A program made the translations under genes and the position numbers. A DNA stretch of 34,390 bases from Rhodocyclaceae bacterium (GTDB taxonomy: Bacteria > Pseudomonadota > Gammaproteobacteria > Burkholderiales > Rhodocyclaceae): NCBI GenBank assembly GCA_025353195.1, contig JANXRC010000125.1, positions 1 to 34,390 on the forward strand, written 5' to 3'. Below the pieces are notes generated by a model that ran no database searches, was not told where the DNA came from, and saw only the letters and a program-made list of their open reading frames with translations. Position 1 is the first letter of the stretch; every line of letters starts with the position of its first letter. This document shows, in pieces, positions 24,296-32,304 of this stretch.

Positions 24296-24724
24296 TCAGC
24301 CGGGCAGGGGCACCAGATAGTGCTCGAGTCTGGTTCTCAGGTCATTCGGAATCGGCACTGAACGCATGGTCGTCAATGCGGCAACCACGACGGTAAGCGT
24401 GGCCTGAACCCGGGTCTCATCGCCGAATTTGCCGGTCACGTTCAGTTGCAGCGAACTCTTGCCAATCCGGTTGATCGACAGCGACAGGCGCAACATCTCG
24501 CCGACCTTGCTCGGGGAGAGAAACCTGCATTCGATTTGGGCCATTGGCACCCCCAGTCCGTCCTCGACATGAAAGCGGGCGAAGTCGACGCCCAAACCCT
24601 GATTGAACCAGTCCTCGACAAGTTCGTTGAAGAGCACAAAGTACTGGGGATAAAAGACGATTCCTGCCGGGTCGCAGTGATGAAAGCGAATCAGCTTGTC
24701 ACATTCAAAGGGGGTTGCGGTCAC
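24296..24724 (-). CDS. Acyl-CoA thioesterase, 4-hydroxybenzoyl-CoA thioesterase family
   Basis: The protein has 142 residues from a GTG start. It has the hot-dog fold of the 4HBT family, with the active-site segment IRFHHCDPAGIVFYPQYF in which the Asp is the catalytic residue. IECRFLSPSKVGE is the usual central strand. The GTG at 24724 was chosen because CGGAG lies 8 bases upstream and the protein then begins MTATPFECDKLIRF as relatives do; a GTG at 24751 would add nine residues. It is convergent with the reductase operon, 30 bases from its end. It may hydrolyse aryl-CoA esters to free CoA when intermediates accumulate. Confidence 0.85.
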   Translation of the reverse strand: MTATPFECDKLIRFHHCDPAGIVFYPQYFVLFNELVEDWFNQGLGVDFARFHVEDGLGVPMAQIECRFLSPSKVGEMLRLSLSINRIGKSSLQLNVTGKFGDETRVQATLTVVVAALTTMRSVPIPNDLRTRLEHYLVPLPG

Positions 24725-24760
24725 TACGTGTACTCCGAGGCGGCAGGGCACTGGATTATA

Positions 24761-24792
24761 AAAAAGAAAGAGAGCTTTCGCTCTCTTTCTTT
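24761..24792 (-). terminator. Intrinsic terminator after the TrpB-like gene
   Basis: AAAGAAAGAGAGC (24763-24775) pairs perfectly over 13 bp with GCTCTCTTTCTTT (24780-24792) around a TTTC loop. Read on the - strand the stem runs into a T-rich tract, so it ends transcripts of the TrpB-like gene before the thioesterase gene, which then needs its own promoter. Confidence 0.85.
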
Positions 24793-24820
24793 GCCGGCCG
24801 AATCTCGGTTGATCTTCGGA

Positions 24821-26203
24821 CTAGGCTACTTTTTTGGGCCAGTCGACCTTGGGCAGCGATGCCAGTGAGGCTTGGATAGCTTCGGCCGGATACTCGAAAT
24901 CCTCCAGCTTGCCGGAGAAATAGCTTTCGTAAGCCGACATGTCGAAATGCCCGTGGCCGGAGAGATTGAAGAACAGCGTCTTCGGCTCGCCGCTGGCCTT
25001 GCAACGCAGCGCTTCGTCGATTACGGCGCGAATGGCGTGGGCCGATTCCGGAGCGGGGATGATGCCCTCGGCGCGGGCGAACATTACTCCGGCCTCGAAA
25101 GTGGCCTTCTGCGGTACGGCTATCGCTTCGATCAATTTCTCATGATAGAGCTGCGAAATCAGCGGCGAGTCGCCGTGATAGCGCAGTCCGCCGGCATGAA
25201 TTCCAGGCGGCATGAAGTCGTGACCGAGGGTGTACATTTTCATCAGCGGCGTAAAGCCCGAGGAATCGCCGTAATCGTAGGCGTAGACGCCCTTGGTCAG
25301 CGTCGGGCAGGAAGCCGGCTCCACCGCGACCATGCGGATCTTCTGCGCGCGCTTGTCTCCAGCCGCGGCATCGCCGAGGAAGGGGAAGGCGACGCCAGCG
25401 AAGTTGCAGCCACCGCCGCAGGGGGCGAAGATCATGTCCGGATACTCGCCGAATTTCTCGAACTGCTTCTTGGCTTCCAGGCCGATGACGGTCTGGTGCA
25501 GCAGTACGTGATTGAGCACGGAGCCCAGAGCGTACTTGCTGCCCGGCGTCGATACCACATCTTCCACCGCCTCCGAAATCGCCATGCCGAGACTGCCGGG
25601 ATTATCCGGGTCTTTTGCCAGGATTTCGCGCCCGGTCTTGGTCATATTCGACGGGCTGGCAAATACCTCGCCGCCCCAGGTCTCCATCATCAGGCGGCGG
25701 CCGGGCTTCTGGCCGTAGCTGACTTTAACCATATAGATGCGCACCGGCAAACCATATATCTGTCCGGCAAATGCGAGCGATGAACCCCACTGCCCGGCGC
25801 CGGTTTCGGTTATCAGGCGCTTGGTCCCGGCCATCTTGTTGAGATAGGCTTGCGGCACCGCCGAATTGGGCTTGTGCGAACCGGCCGGAGAAACTCCTTC
25901 GTACTTGTAGAAGATCTTGGCGGGAGTGCCCAGAATCTTTTCCAGTCGCTCGGCGCGACAAAGCGGGCTCGGCCGCCACAGGGCATATATCTTGCGCACT
26001 TCGTCAGGAATCTTGATCCAGCGCTCCGCAGACATCTCCTGCTCCAGTATCGGGCCAGGGAATATCGCCAGCATCTGTTCCGGCCCGACCGGGTTGCCAT
26101 CGGGTCCCAGGGGCGGGAAAGGCGGATTCTTCAGGTCGGCCGCGATGTTGTACCAGTGCGTCGGGATTTCACTTTCATCAAGCACGATGCGGGTCTGGCT
26201 CAT
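24821..26203 (-). CDS. TrpB2-type tryptophan synthase beta-like PLP enzyme
   Basis: The 460-residue protein belongs to the TrpB2 branch, which is longer than ordinary TrpB (about 400). The PLP lysine is K111 in [22 protein letters not shown] is the family's substrate loop and APCGGGCNF the phosphate-binding loop. [12 protein letters not shown] at the end is typical of TrpB2. No trpA is nearby, so it probably works alone, for example joining indole and serine to tryptophan or acting as a beta-elimination/replacement enzyme. GAGGAGACAAG lies before the ATG. A strong promoter with an operator is seen upstream (26398-26436). A link to indole or anthranilate metabolism is plausible but unproven. 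Confidence 0.88.
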   Translation of the reverse strand: MSQTRIVLDESEIPTHWYNIAADLKNPPFPPLGPDGNPVGPEQMLAIFPGPILEQEMSAERWIKIPDEVRKIYALWRPSPLCRAERLEKILGTPAKIFYKYEGVSPAGSHKPNSAVPQAYLNKMAGTKRLITETGAGQWGSSLAFAGQIYGLPVRIYMVKVSYGQKPGRRLMMETWGGEVFASPSNMTKTGREILAKDPDNPGSLGMAISEAVEDVVSTPGSKYALGSVLNHVLLHQTVIGLEAKKQFEKFGEYPDMIFAPCGGGCNFAGVAFPFLGDAAAGDKRAQKIRMVAVEPASCPTLTKGVYAYDYGDSSGFTPLMKMYTLGHDFMPPGIHAGGLRYHGDSPLISQLYHEKLIEAIAVPQKATFEAGVMFARAEGIIPAPESAHAIRAVIDEALRCKASGEPKTLFFNLSGHGHFDMSAYESYFSGKLEDFEYPAEAIQASLASLPKVDWPKKVA

Positions 26204-26621
26204 GTCTTGTCTCCTCGGTAATTATTGTCGGCTGTTTGAATAGCTTTGCTTGCTACTTTTAGTTGTGGCCACTGCGTTTAACGCCGGTGAAGCTGGCGTT
26301 AGCCTACATTGAAACTTTGTTTTCAATCCTGAATCAGGAATGGGTCGAAGGCGGACGGATGTCTGTATTCGCCTTCGGTCGGCACGTCTAATACCGGATA
26401 CAGTACACTGTATGCAAACTAATGGCGTGGTGTCAATCTCTTTGAGATGGTTTTTTTGCGACCTTCCGTATGTGAGAATTCTCGATGTTTAAAGCAGTGG
26501 CGCTGCACTTTATCGGTAATGTCATTTTGCTTGATGCAATTGCGGCACAATCCACGGGTCGTCAGAACCGACGGCACCTGTCAGCGACAGGGACCACCCC
26601 AAAGAGAGGCGGAAGGCAAAC
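26204..26621. other. Intergenic regulatory region between divergent TrpB-like and XdhC operons
   Basis: This 418-base stretch has no convincing gene. Besides the promoter and operator at 26398-26436 it contains four more inverted repeats inside the TrpB-like leader: AACGCC/GGCGTT (26280-26285, 26295-26300), ATTGAAA/TTTCAAT (26308-26314, 26321-26327), the palindrome TCCTGAATCAGGA (26327-26339) and CGAAGGCG/CGCCTTCG (26346-26353, 26370-26377). The leader from the predicted start point to the ATG would be about 195 bases, long enough for regulation at RNA level. No clear promoter is visible for the + strand XdhC operon. Confidence 0.7.
26398..26436 (-). promoter_or_regulatory. Promoter with palindromic operator over the -10, TrpB-like gene
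   Basis: On the - strand a consensus TTGACA (26431-26436), an 18-base spacer and TACAGT (26407-26412) form a strong promoter. The 16-base inverted repeat ATACAGTACACTGTAT on the + strand (26398-26413; arms ATACAGT and ACTGTAT) covers the -10. The ATACAGT half-site is the same as in the promoter at 19085-19120. Confidence 0.7.
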
Positions 26622-26945
26622 GTGCATTCAGACACCGATTCCCTGTTTGAAACGCTCCAGCAGTGGCGGGCCGCGGGCAAGTCAGCAGCGCTGGCCACCG
26701 TGGTGAGCACCTGGGGTTCCTCGCCGCGCCCGGAGGGTAGCCACCTTGCGGTCGACGAGGCTGGGCATTTTGTCGGTTCCGTGTCCGGCGGCTGCATCGA
26801 AGGTGCCGTGATCGACGCCGCGGCCCAGGTCATGGCCTCTGGCCAGCCGCAATTGCTGGAGTTCGGCGTCAGCGACGAACAGGCTTGGCAGGTGGGTCTT
26901 GCCTGCGGCGGCCGCGTGCAGGTGTTCGTGGAGCCTGTCGAATGA
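26622..26945 (+). CDS. XdhC/CoxI-family protein, N-terminal half (separate gene)
   Basis: The 107-residue protein matches the XdhC_CoxI domain: ALATVVSTWGSSPRPEGSHLAV and GSVSGGCIEGAV are its hallmark segments, the latter with the conserved Cys. In XdhC proteins this half helps bind molybdenum cofactor and hand it, after sulfuration, to a hydroxylase. Here it is encoded apart from the second half. The GTG start has GGAAGG six bases upstream. It begins a run of overlapping genes for molybdenum hydroxylase maturation. Confidence 0.88.
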   Translation: MHSDTDSLFETLQQWRAAGKSAALATVVSTWGSSPRPEGSHLAVDEAGHFVGSVSGGCIEGAVIDAAAQVMASGQPQLLEFGVSDEQAWQVGLACGGRVQVFVEPVE

Positions 26946-27637
26946 AGCGTGCGGCTTTGGCGAGGATAGCCGAGGCGCAGAGCCGGCGGCGTCCGCTGGT
27001 GGCAGTGACGCGCCTGGGCGATGGAGCACAGTGCCTAGTGGACGCCGAAACGGTTGATGGTGAACTGTTGTTGTCGCCGCCGCAGGTTGCCGAAGCGAGA
27101 AGCCTCCTGAGTTCGGGCCGCAGCATGCCGCTGCCTGGCGCGACCGGCTTGTTTGCGCGCGCCTATACGCCCTCGCCGCGCCTGCTGATTGTCGGCGCCG
27201 TGCATATCGCCCAGGTACTGTCCCGGATGGCGGACGCGGCCGGTTTCGAGGTCGTGGTGATCGATCCGCGCGGGGCTTTCGCCTCGGCCGAGCGCTTTCC
27301 CGGGATTCAGCTGACCGACGAGTGGCCGGACGAAGCGCTGGCACGCCTGGGTCTGGACGGGGCCACGGCGCTGGTCGCCCTGTCCCACGATCCGAAACTG
27401 GACGATCCGGCGCTCGAAAAGGCCTTGCCCAGCGACGTGTTCTACATAGGTGCGCTGGGCAGTCGGCGCACGCATGAAAAGCGACTGGCGCGCCTGCGGG
27501 CGGCCGGACTGGATTCGCTGCTGGGCCGCATTCATTCCCCCATTGGTCTGGCTCTTGGCGGCCGTTCGCCCGCCGAGATCGCGGTGGCCATCCTCGCCGA
27601 GGTGATCCAGGTCCGCTACGAGGGCGAACGCAGATGA
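26942..27637 (+). CDS. XdhC family protein, C-terminal Rossmann half (separate gene)
   Basis: The 231-residue protein starts within the stop of the previous gene (ATGA). RLLIVGAVHIAQVLSRMA is the Rossmann loop, and FYIGALGSRRTHEKR and IGLALGGRSPAEIAVAILAE are the signatures of the XdhC C-terminal domain. With the preceding gene it makes a complete two-part XdhC that should bind and protect the molybdenum cofactor during sulfuration and insertion into a xanthine-oxidase-family enzyme. The start at 26942 was chosen over 26885 because of the coupling overlap. Confidence 0.88.
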   Translation: MKRAALARIAEAQSRRRPLVAVTRLGDGAQCLVDAETVDGELLLSPPQVAEARSLLSSGRSMPLPGATGLFARAYTPSPRLLIVGAVHIAQVLSRMADAAGFEVVVIDPRGAFASAERFPGIQLTDEWPDEALARLGLDGATALVALSHDPKLDDPALEKALPSDVFYIGALGSRRTHEKRLARLRAAGLDSLLGRIHSPIGLALGGRSPAEIAVAILAEVIQVRYEGERR

Positions 27638-29259
27638 TTTTCGGCGAATTTCCCCTGGCTGAATGCGAAGGCCTGCTGCTGGCGCATAGCTTGCGCTTGC
27701 CGGATCGCACAATGAAGAAGGGTCGCCGTCTCACCAGCGCCGACTGTCAGGTTCTGGCCGCAGCAGGCATCACGAAAGTGCACGGTGCGCGCCTCGACGA
27801 AGACGACCTGGATGAAGACGCGGCTGCCGGCGCCGTCGCCGCGGCGTTGAGCGGAGCGGGCATTGCGGCGCGTTCGCCGCATGCCGGCCGCTGCAATCTT
27901 TACGCCGGAGAGCGGGGCCTCCTGACAGTCGATGCCGATATCATCCACCGCATCAATCGAATCGACGAGTCGGTCACGGTAGCCACGTTGCCACCGTTGT
28001 CCGCGGTCAGAGGCGCCGCCGTCGTCGCCACGATCAAGATCATTCCGCTGGCCGTCAACCGGACGATCATCGACGCCTGCATTGCCCAGGCGGAACAGGG
28101 CGCCGCCTTGCACCTGCTGCCGTTCCAGCCGCAACGCGCGGCACTCATCGTCACCGAACAGCCCGGCGATCCGCAGCGCAACTATATTGCCGCAGTGACC
28201 AGCAGCCGGCGGCGCCTGGAAGAACTAGGCAGTCACCTCGGGCTGGTGCAGCGCTGCGCGCATCGCACCACCGCCGTTACCGGTGCGCTGCAGGAGGCGA
28301 TAGCCGCCGGGTGCTCGCTGATAATGATTGCCGGCAGCACGGTGCCCAAGGACCGGGCCGATACGGTGCCTGCCGGGATCGTCGCGGCGGGTGGCGAGAT
28401 CACTCATTTCGGCATGCCCGTCGAGCCCGGCAACATGCTGCTGCTGGCGAGACTGGGGACGGTGCCCGTCATCATTCTTCCCGGGTGCGCCCGCTCGCGG
28501 CGCACCAATGGCCTCGACTGGGTGTTGCAGCGCATGCTGGCAGGATTGCCGATGGCGGCCGAACAGATCATGGCCATGGGCGTCGGCGGTCTGATCCGCA
28601 GCCCGCTGGAAGCTGATGACGATGACCGGGCGGTGAAGCCGGAACCGGTTCGGGCGCCTGTCGGTCGCCGCGTTGCTGCGCTGGTTCTGGCGGCCGGCAG
28701 CAGTCGACGCATGGGCAACGGCAACAAATTGCTGCAAGCCATCGGCGGCGTGCCCATGGTGCGCCGCGTGGCGAACGCGGCGCTGGCGTCGCGATGCACT
28801 TCGGCGCACGTCGTCACCGGTTTTGCTGCAGACGACGTGCAAGCCTGTCTGAGTGGTCTGGAGGTGAAGTTCGCACACAACGCGGAGCATCTGACAGGCA
28901 TGGCCTCGTCGCTGCGCTGCGGCCTGGCTGCGCTGGCAAACGATATCGATGCCGTGGTAGTCCTGTTGGCGGACATGCCCTGCATCGACGGCGGGCACAT
29001 CGATCGCCTGATCGCGGCCTTCGATCCGGATCAGCCGAGGATAGTGGTGCCGATGAAGGCGGGACAGCGAGGCAATCCGATCCTCTGGCCGCGGGCTCTG
29101 TTTGCCGAAATGCAGGCCGTGGAGGGTGATGTCGGTGCCCGCGATTTGTTGCGCCGTCACGCGGAACAGATCGAATACGTCACGTTCGATGACGATGCGA
29201 TTTTTGCCGATGTGGATACACCGGCGGCGCTGACCGAACTGGCAGGCCGACGAGCGTGA
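27634..29259 (+). CDS. Fusion of molybdopterin-binding (MoeA/MogA-like) and MocA-like nucleotidyltransferase domains
   Basis: The 541-residue protein has two parts. About residues 1-330 resemble the molybdopterin-binding domain (GSTVPKDRADTVPAGIV and FGMPVEPGNMLLLARLG). From about 345 a nucleotidyltransferase follows, with LVLAAGSSRRMGNGNKLL and LLADMPCIDGGHIDRLI, as in MocA, which makes the cytosine dinucleotide form of the molybdenum cofactor. The start overlaps the XdhC gene by 4 bases. The product should supply the cofactor for a xanthine-oxidase-family hydroxylase such as 4-hydroxybenzoyl-CoA reductase, but that enzyme is not in the window. Confidence 0.85.
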   Translation: MIFGEFPLAECEGLLLAHSLRLPDRTMKKGRRLTSADCQVLAAAGITKVHGARLDEDDLDEDAAAGAVAAALSGAGIAARSPHAGRCNLYAGERGLLTVDADIIHRINRIDESVTVATLPPLSAVRGAAVVATIKIIPLAVNRTIIDACIAQAEQGAALHLLPFQPQRAALIVTEQPGDPQRNYIAAVTSSRRRLEELGSHLGLVQRCAHRTTAVTGALQEAIAAGCSLIMIAGSTVPKDRADTVPAGIVAAGGEITHFGMPVEPGNMLLLARLGTVPVIILPGCARSRRTNGLDWVLQRMLAGLPMAAEQIMAMGVGGLIRSPLEADDDDRAVKPEPVRAPVGRRVAALVLAAGSSRRMGNGNKLLQAIGGVPMVRRVANAALASRCTSAHVVTGFAADDVQACLSGLEVKFAHNAEHLTGMASSLRCGLAALANDIDAVVVLLADMPCIDGGHIDRLIAAFDPDQPRIVVPMKAGQRGNPILWPRALFAEMQAVEGDVGARDLLRRHAEQIEYVTFDDDAIFADVDTPAALTELAGRRA

Positions 29260-30464
29260 TGTCTGCCTCCCTGCGCGACGAGTTTCCGCTGCTGGCGGCG
29301 GCGCCGCAACTGCATTATCTGGACAGCGCCGCCACCGCGCAAATTCACCGGCTGGCACTGGACGCCGTGGTCCGCCACGAGACCACCCGTCGCGCCAACG
29401 TGTCGCGCGGCACCTACCGCCTCGCCGAAGCCGCGGACCTCGCCTATGAGCAGGCGCGACAAACGGCAGCGCGCTTCCTCAACGCGAACTCGGCCGACGA
29501 GATCATCTTTACCTCAGGCGCCACGGCTTCCCTGAACCTTGTCGCCCATGCCTTCGGCAACACCTTGAAGGCCGGCGACCGCGTCCTGATCTCGGTCGCC
29601 GAGCACCACAGCAATTTCGTTCCATGGCAAATGCTGCGTGCGCGGAAGGGGATCGAACTGGGCCTGATTCCGGTCACCGCTTCGGGACAACTCGATCTCG
29701 CCCGCTTGCCCGAACTGATCGACCGCAAATGCCGACTGATTGCCGTTACTCATTGCTCCAATGTTACCGGGGCGCGGACCGACGTGGCTGCGCTGGTCGC
29801 GGCGGCGCGCAAGGTCGGCGCGAAGGTCCTGCTCGATGGCGCTCAGGCGGTACAGCACGGCCCGCAGGACGTGCGTGCGCTGGGTATCGATTTCTATGCG
29901 TTTTCCGGCCACAAGTGCTTCGGTCCGGGTGGCGTCGGCGTGCTCTGGGGCAAGGGCGAACTGCTGGCGGCGATGCCACCGTTTCTCACGGGAGGGGGGA
30001 TGATCGGCGAGGTAACGCCGCAGGCGTCCACCTGGGCCGCGCCGCCGCAGCGCTTTGAAGCCGGGACGCCGCCCATCGCGCAGGCCGTGGGGCTCGCCGC
30101 AGCGCTGGAGTGGATGGTGGGCCAGTCCTGGCCACAGATTCATGCCCGGGAAGGCCGCCTGTGCGAACTGTTGATTGAGGGCCTGCTGCGCATTCCGGGC
30201 TTGCGCTTACTCGGGCCGGAGGCGTCGGCGGCGCGCGCACCGATCGTCTCCTTCGAGGTTGCCGGCCAGCATCCGCACGACATTTGCCAGGTGCTCGATG
30301 CGCACAATCTGGCGCTACGTGGCGGCCACCATTGCGCCCAGCCGCTTATGGCAGCGCTCGGCGCAGAGGTCTGCACGCGAGCAAGCATTGCGCTCTACAA
30401 CGACGAAGCCGATATCCAGGCCCTGCTCGACGGTCTAGGCTTCGCGCTGCGGGAACTGGCATGA
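29259..30464 (+). CDS. Cysteine desulfurase (SufS/CsdA class)
   Basis: The 401-residue PLP enzyme has the PLP lysine K219 in SGHKCFGPGG, the active-site Cys C359 in RGGHHCAQP, and AEHHSNFVPWQ and GAQAVQHGPQDV as the usual group II motifs. It takes sulfur from cysteine. In this operon, flanked by XdhC/MocA genes and a SufU-like gene, it probably provides the sulfur for the molybdenum cofactor, as NifS4 does with XdhC in Rhodobacter capsulatus, rather than for general Fe-S assembly; that is inference. The ATG shares the last A of the previous stop (TGATG); a GTG one codon earlier is possible. Confidence 0.9.
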   Translation: MSASLRDEFPLLAAAPQLHYLDSAATAQIHRLALDAVVRHETTRRANVSRGTYRLAEAADLAYEQARQTAARFLNANSADEIIFTSGATASLNLVAHAFGNTLKAGDRVLISVAEHHSNFVPWQMLRARKGIELGLIPVTASGQLDLARLPELIDRKCRLIAVTHCSNVTGARTDVAALVAAARKVGAKVLLDGAQAVQHGPQDVRALGIDFYAFSGHKCFGPGGVGVLWGKGELLAAMPPFLTGGGMIGEVTPQASTWAAPPQRFEAGTPPIAQAVGLAAALEWMVGQSWPQIHAREGRLCELLIEGLLRIPGLRLLGPEASAARAPIVSFEVAGQHPHDICQVLDAHNLALRGGHHCAQPLMAALGAEVCTRASIALYNDEADIQALLDGLGFALRELA

Positions 30465-30907
30465 ACGAAGGCAACTCGCTCTACCAGGACGCCATCAAGC
30501 AGTTTGCCCAGGCCGCCCACGGCCACGGGCAACTTGCCGCGGCCGCCGGCGAGGCGAAGCTCGATAATCCGCTGTGCGGCGATCGTGTCGGGGTTCAGGT
30601 CGCCGTGGCATCCGACCACATCACGGCGATCGCCCATGAAACCAGGGGCTGCCTGCTGTGTCGCGCCGCCGCCTCGGTGATGGGCTTGCGCGCGGTCGGC
30701 CAGGATGAGGCCGGCATCGAGGCCATCACCGCTGGTTTGGAAGGCATGCTGAAGAACGAGGCTCCGGTACCTGCTGCCTGGCCCGAGCTGTCGATGTTCG
30801 AGCCGGCACGAGCCTATCCAAGCCGTCACCGATGCGTCCTGCTGCCATTTCGTGCCTTGCTTGCCGCGCTGCTGGAAAGTCGGCGCTCGCGGCACGGCGA
30901 TATTTAG
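30461..30907 (+). CDS. SufU-like sulfurtransferase/scaffold protein
   Basis: The 148-residue protein is of the IscU/SufU family. C39, D41, C64 and C125 match the zinc site of SufU (C41, D43, C66, C128) in identity and nearly in spacing; an extra C67 forms a CLLC motif. SufU proteins take persulfide from their partner desulfurase. The gene overlaps the desulfurase gene by 4 bases (ATGA), supporting a desulfurase-SufU pair. The family is best known from Gram-positive bacteria, so a proteobacterial copy in a molybdenum operon is unusual. Confidence 0.85.
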   Translation: MNEGNSLYQDAIKQFAQAAHGHGQLAAAAGEAKLDNPLCGDRVGVQVAVASDHITAIAHETRGCLLCRAAASVMGLRAVGQDEAGIEAITAGLEGMLKNEAPVPAAWPELSMFEPARAYPSRHRCVLLPFRALLAALLESRRSRHGDI

Positions 30908-30950
30908 GTCTTGTGATTCCCCATGCGGCTTTTCCTTAGCGAGATCAAAC

Positions 30951-31523
30951 GTGCCTACACACAATGAGCGGGAACTGGTCCATACGCGGCAAATCAACTG
31001 TCGCGCTTTCCGTCTGAAGAACGGATTTCTCGAAATCGAAGCCACGGTGACGGACGAAAAGGGCCAGCAAGTGCCGTTCCGCTCCCGGCCGCCGGTTCTG
31101 GCGGGGGAGTTCATGCACCACATGTCTCTGTCCCTGACGATCGACAACGACTATGTCATACAGGACGTCAAGGCCGACACCTTGAAGGCGCCGTGGCCCA
31201 TGTGCGGTGGCACCGACGAGGCCTACCGCCGGCTGGTCGGGCTGCGCATCGGCGCCGGCTTTTCGGGGAAGGTGAAGGAACTCCTGGGTGGAACTCAGGG
31301 CTGCACCCATGTCACGGAACTGGTCATGCAGGCCGCCAACACCTATATGCAGGCATCATGGCCGGACCGGATCGCCCGGCAGACGGCTATCGATCCCGAC
31401 CCGCGGCGCTGGCCCGAAAAGAACACGCTGGCGTTCGTCGATAAATGTCATGCGTGGCGTCGGGATGGCGATACGGTGCTTCGGGAATACCCCGAACTGA
31501 TGCCGCCGAAGAAGCAGGCCTGA
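30951..31523 (+). CDS. DUF2889-type protein
   Basis: The 190-residue protein resembles the DUF2889 family: RQINCRAFRLKNGFLEIEATVTD at the start, HHMSLSLTIDNDYVIQDV, and GCTHVTELVMQAANTYMQ, with several conserved His and Cys. The function is unknown. The GTG start at 30951 follows a GCGAGATC site; a longer version from 30852 would overlap the SufU-like gene. These proteins often sit near aromatic degradation or molybdenum genes. It is probably the last gene of this operon. No terminator with a T tract is visible after it. Confidence 0.78.
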   Translation: MPTHNERELVHTRQINCRAFRLKNGFLEIEATVTDEKGQQVPFRSRPPVLAGEFMHHMSLSLTIDNDYVIQDVKADTLKAPWPMCGGTDEAYRRLVGLRIGAGFSGKVKELLGGTQGCTHVTELVMQAANTYMQASWPDRIARQTAIDPDPRRWPEKNTLAFVDKCHAWRRDGDTVLREYPELMPPKKQA

Positions 31524-31591
31524 CCGAAGGCCGCTCCCAGGAATGCAGAGCGTTCGCTAGCGGCCGAAATCCGTCGCGCCTTTCCTCTCCG

Positions 31592-31834
31592 TGGCGGATA
31601 CTCGTGTTCGCCAGCAAGTCCGGCGCATATTTGAGCGACGTCGGGGTCAACATCGCTGATTCGACAGGCAGGACGCTTCTGGATATCGCGTGCGACGGGC
31701 CATGGTTCCTGGCAAAGCTGCCCGCAGGCGATTATCAAATCGTCGCAACCTTCGCCGGCAATGCCGTAAGACAGCATGTCTCCGTCGGCGCAGAAAGACT
31801 CAAGACGGTCGATTTCCGGTGGGCCTCCGAATGA
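31592..31834 (+). pseudogene. 5'-truncated remnant of a carboxypeptidase-regulatory-like domain protein
   Basis: Residues from about RILVFASKSGAYLSDVG to AERLKTVDFRWASE form a small beta-sandwich domain seen in exported hypothetical proteins of betaproteobacteria, where the Tyr-Leu-Ala-Asp-Val segment and a final Phe-Arg-Trp are usual. Relatives normally start with a signal peptide and about 40 further residues; here the upstream sequence is unrelated and the open frame begins inside the preceding gene, so the 5' part appears lost. It might still be translated as a short protein, but without export signal. Confidence 0.5.
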
Positions 31835-32304
31835 TGGCGTCAGGCCGTCGCCTTAAGTTCATCGAGTTGTTGAACGAACCTGGGACGCAAGCCGACGCTG
31901 ATGTTTCGTGACGGCATCTGCAGAGTTGGAAGTCATTCACAGACTGAGCAAGACTCTGACACACAGAGTCAGGGAGATCCGGTCTTCAGCTGAAATGTCC
32001 AATCCTGAAGAGCGCACTCCTGCTCAATCCACTTGCGAATCTCTGCATAGCGGAACTCGCCCCCACCAACGATCCCGCTATCGATTCGATTCTCCACGGC
32101 GTTCAGCCCCTTTTGCTTTGTAACGGCGAGGCTGACGGATGGTGGCGGAATGCCGATTGTGATCTCTGTAGCTGTTTCCTGCAGCACCAGGGACCTGTTA
32201 GATGCGCACAGACGCATAAGCGATGCCTGACGTGACGACTTTCAAGCAGCTACCCTGCCTGGATCACCAACTTTTCGGCCGTTAGTGAATTGCCTCGGAG
32301 TTGA
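31835..32304. other. Gene-poor interval with one doubtful small ORF and a hairpin
   Basis: This 470-base interval has no confident gene. A 7-bp hairpin, GACTCTG/CAGAGTC (31952-31958, 31964-31970), without T tract is seen. The only ORF worth noting is on the - strand at 31969-32217. Confidence 0.6.
31969..32217 (-). CDS. Doubtful small ORF or gene remnant
   Basis: The 82-residue frame includes the sensible-looking stretches VSLAVTKQKGLNAVENRIDS and GEFRYAEIRKWIEQECA, with amphipathic pattern and few rare residues. I do not recognise it. No clear ribosome-binding site is seen and the region is otherwise non-coding, so it may be a remnant. Confidence 0.3.
   Translation of the reverse strand: MRLCASNRSLVLQETATEITIGIPPPSVSLAVTKQKGLNAVENRIDSGIVGGGEFRYAEIRKWIEQECALQDWTFQLKTGSP

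Noticed and set aside
26436-26457. ATCTC/GAGAT stem followed by T7 as a terminator on the + strand
   Set aside because: The stem is only 5 bp and AT-rich and no + strand gene ends upstream of it.
26447-26706. Small + strand frames ahead of the XdhC gene
   Set aside because: They overlap the XdhC start, lack good ribosome-binding sites and show no protein-like pattern.
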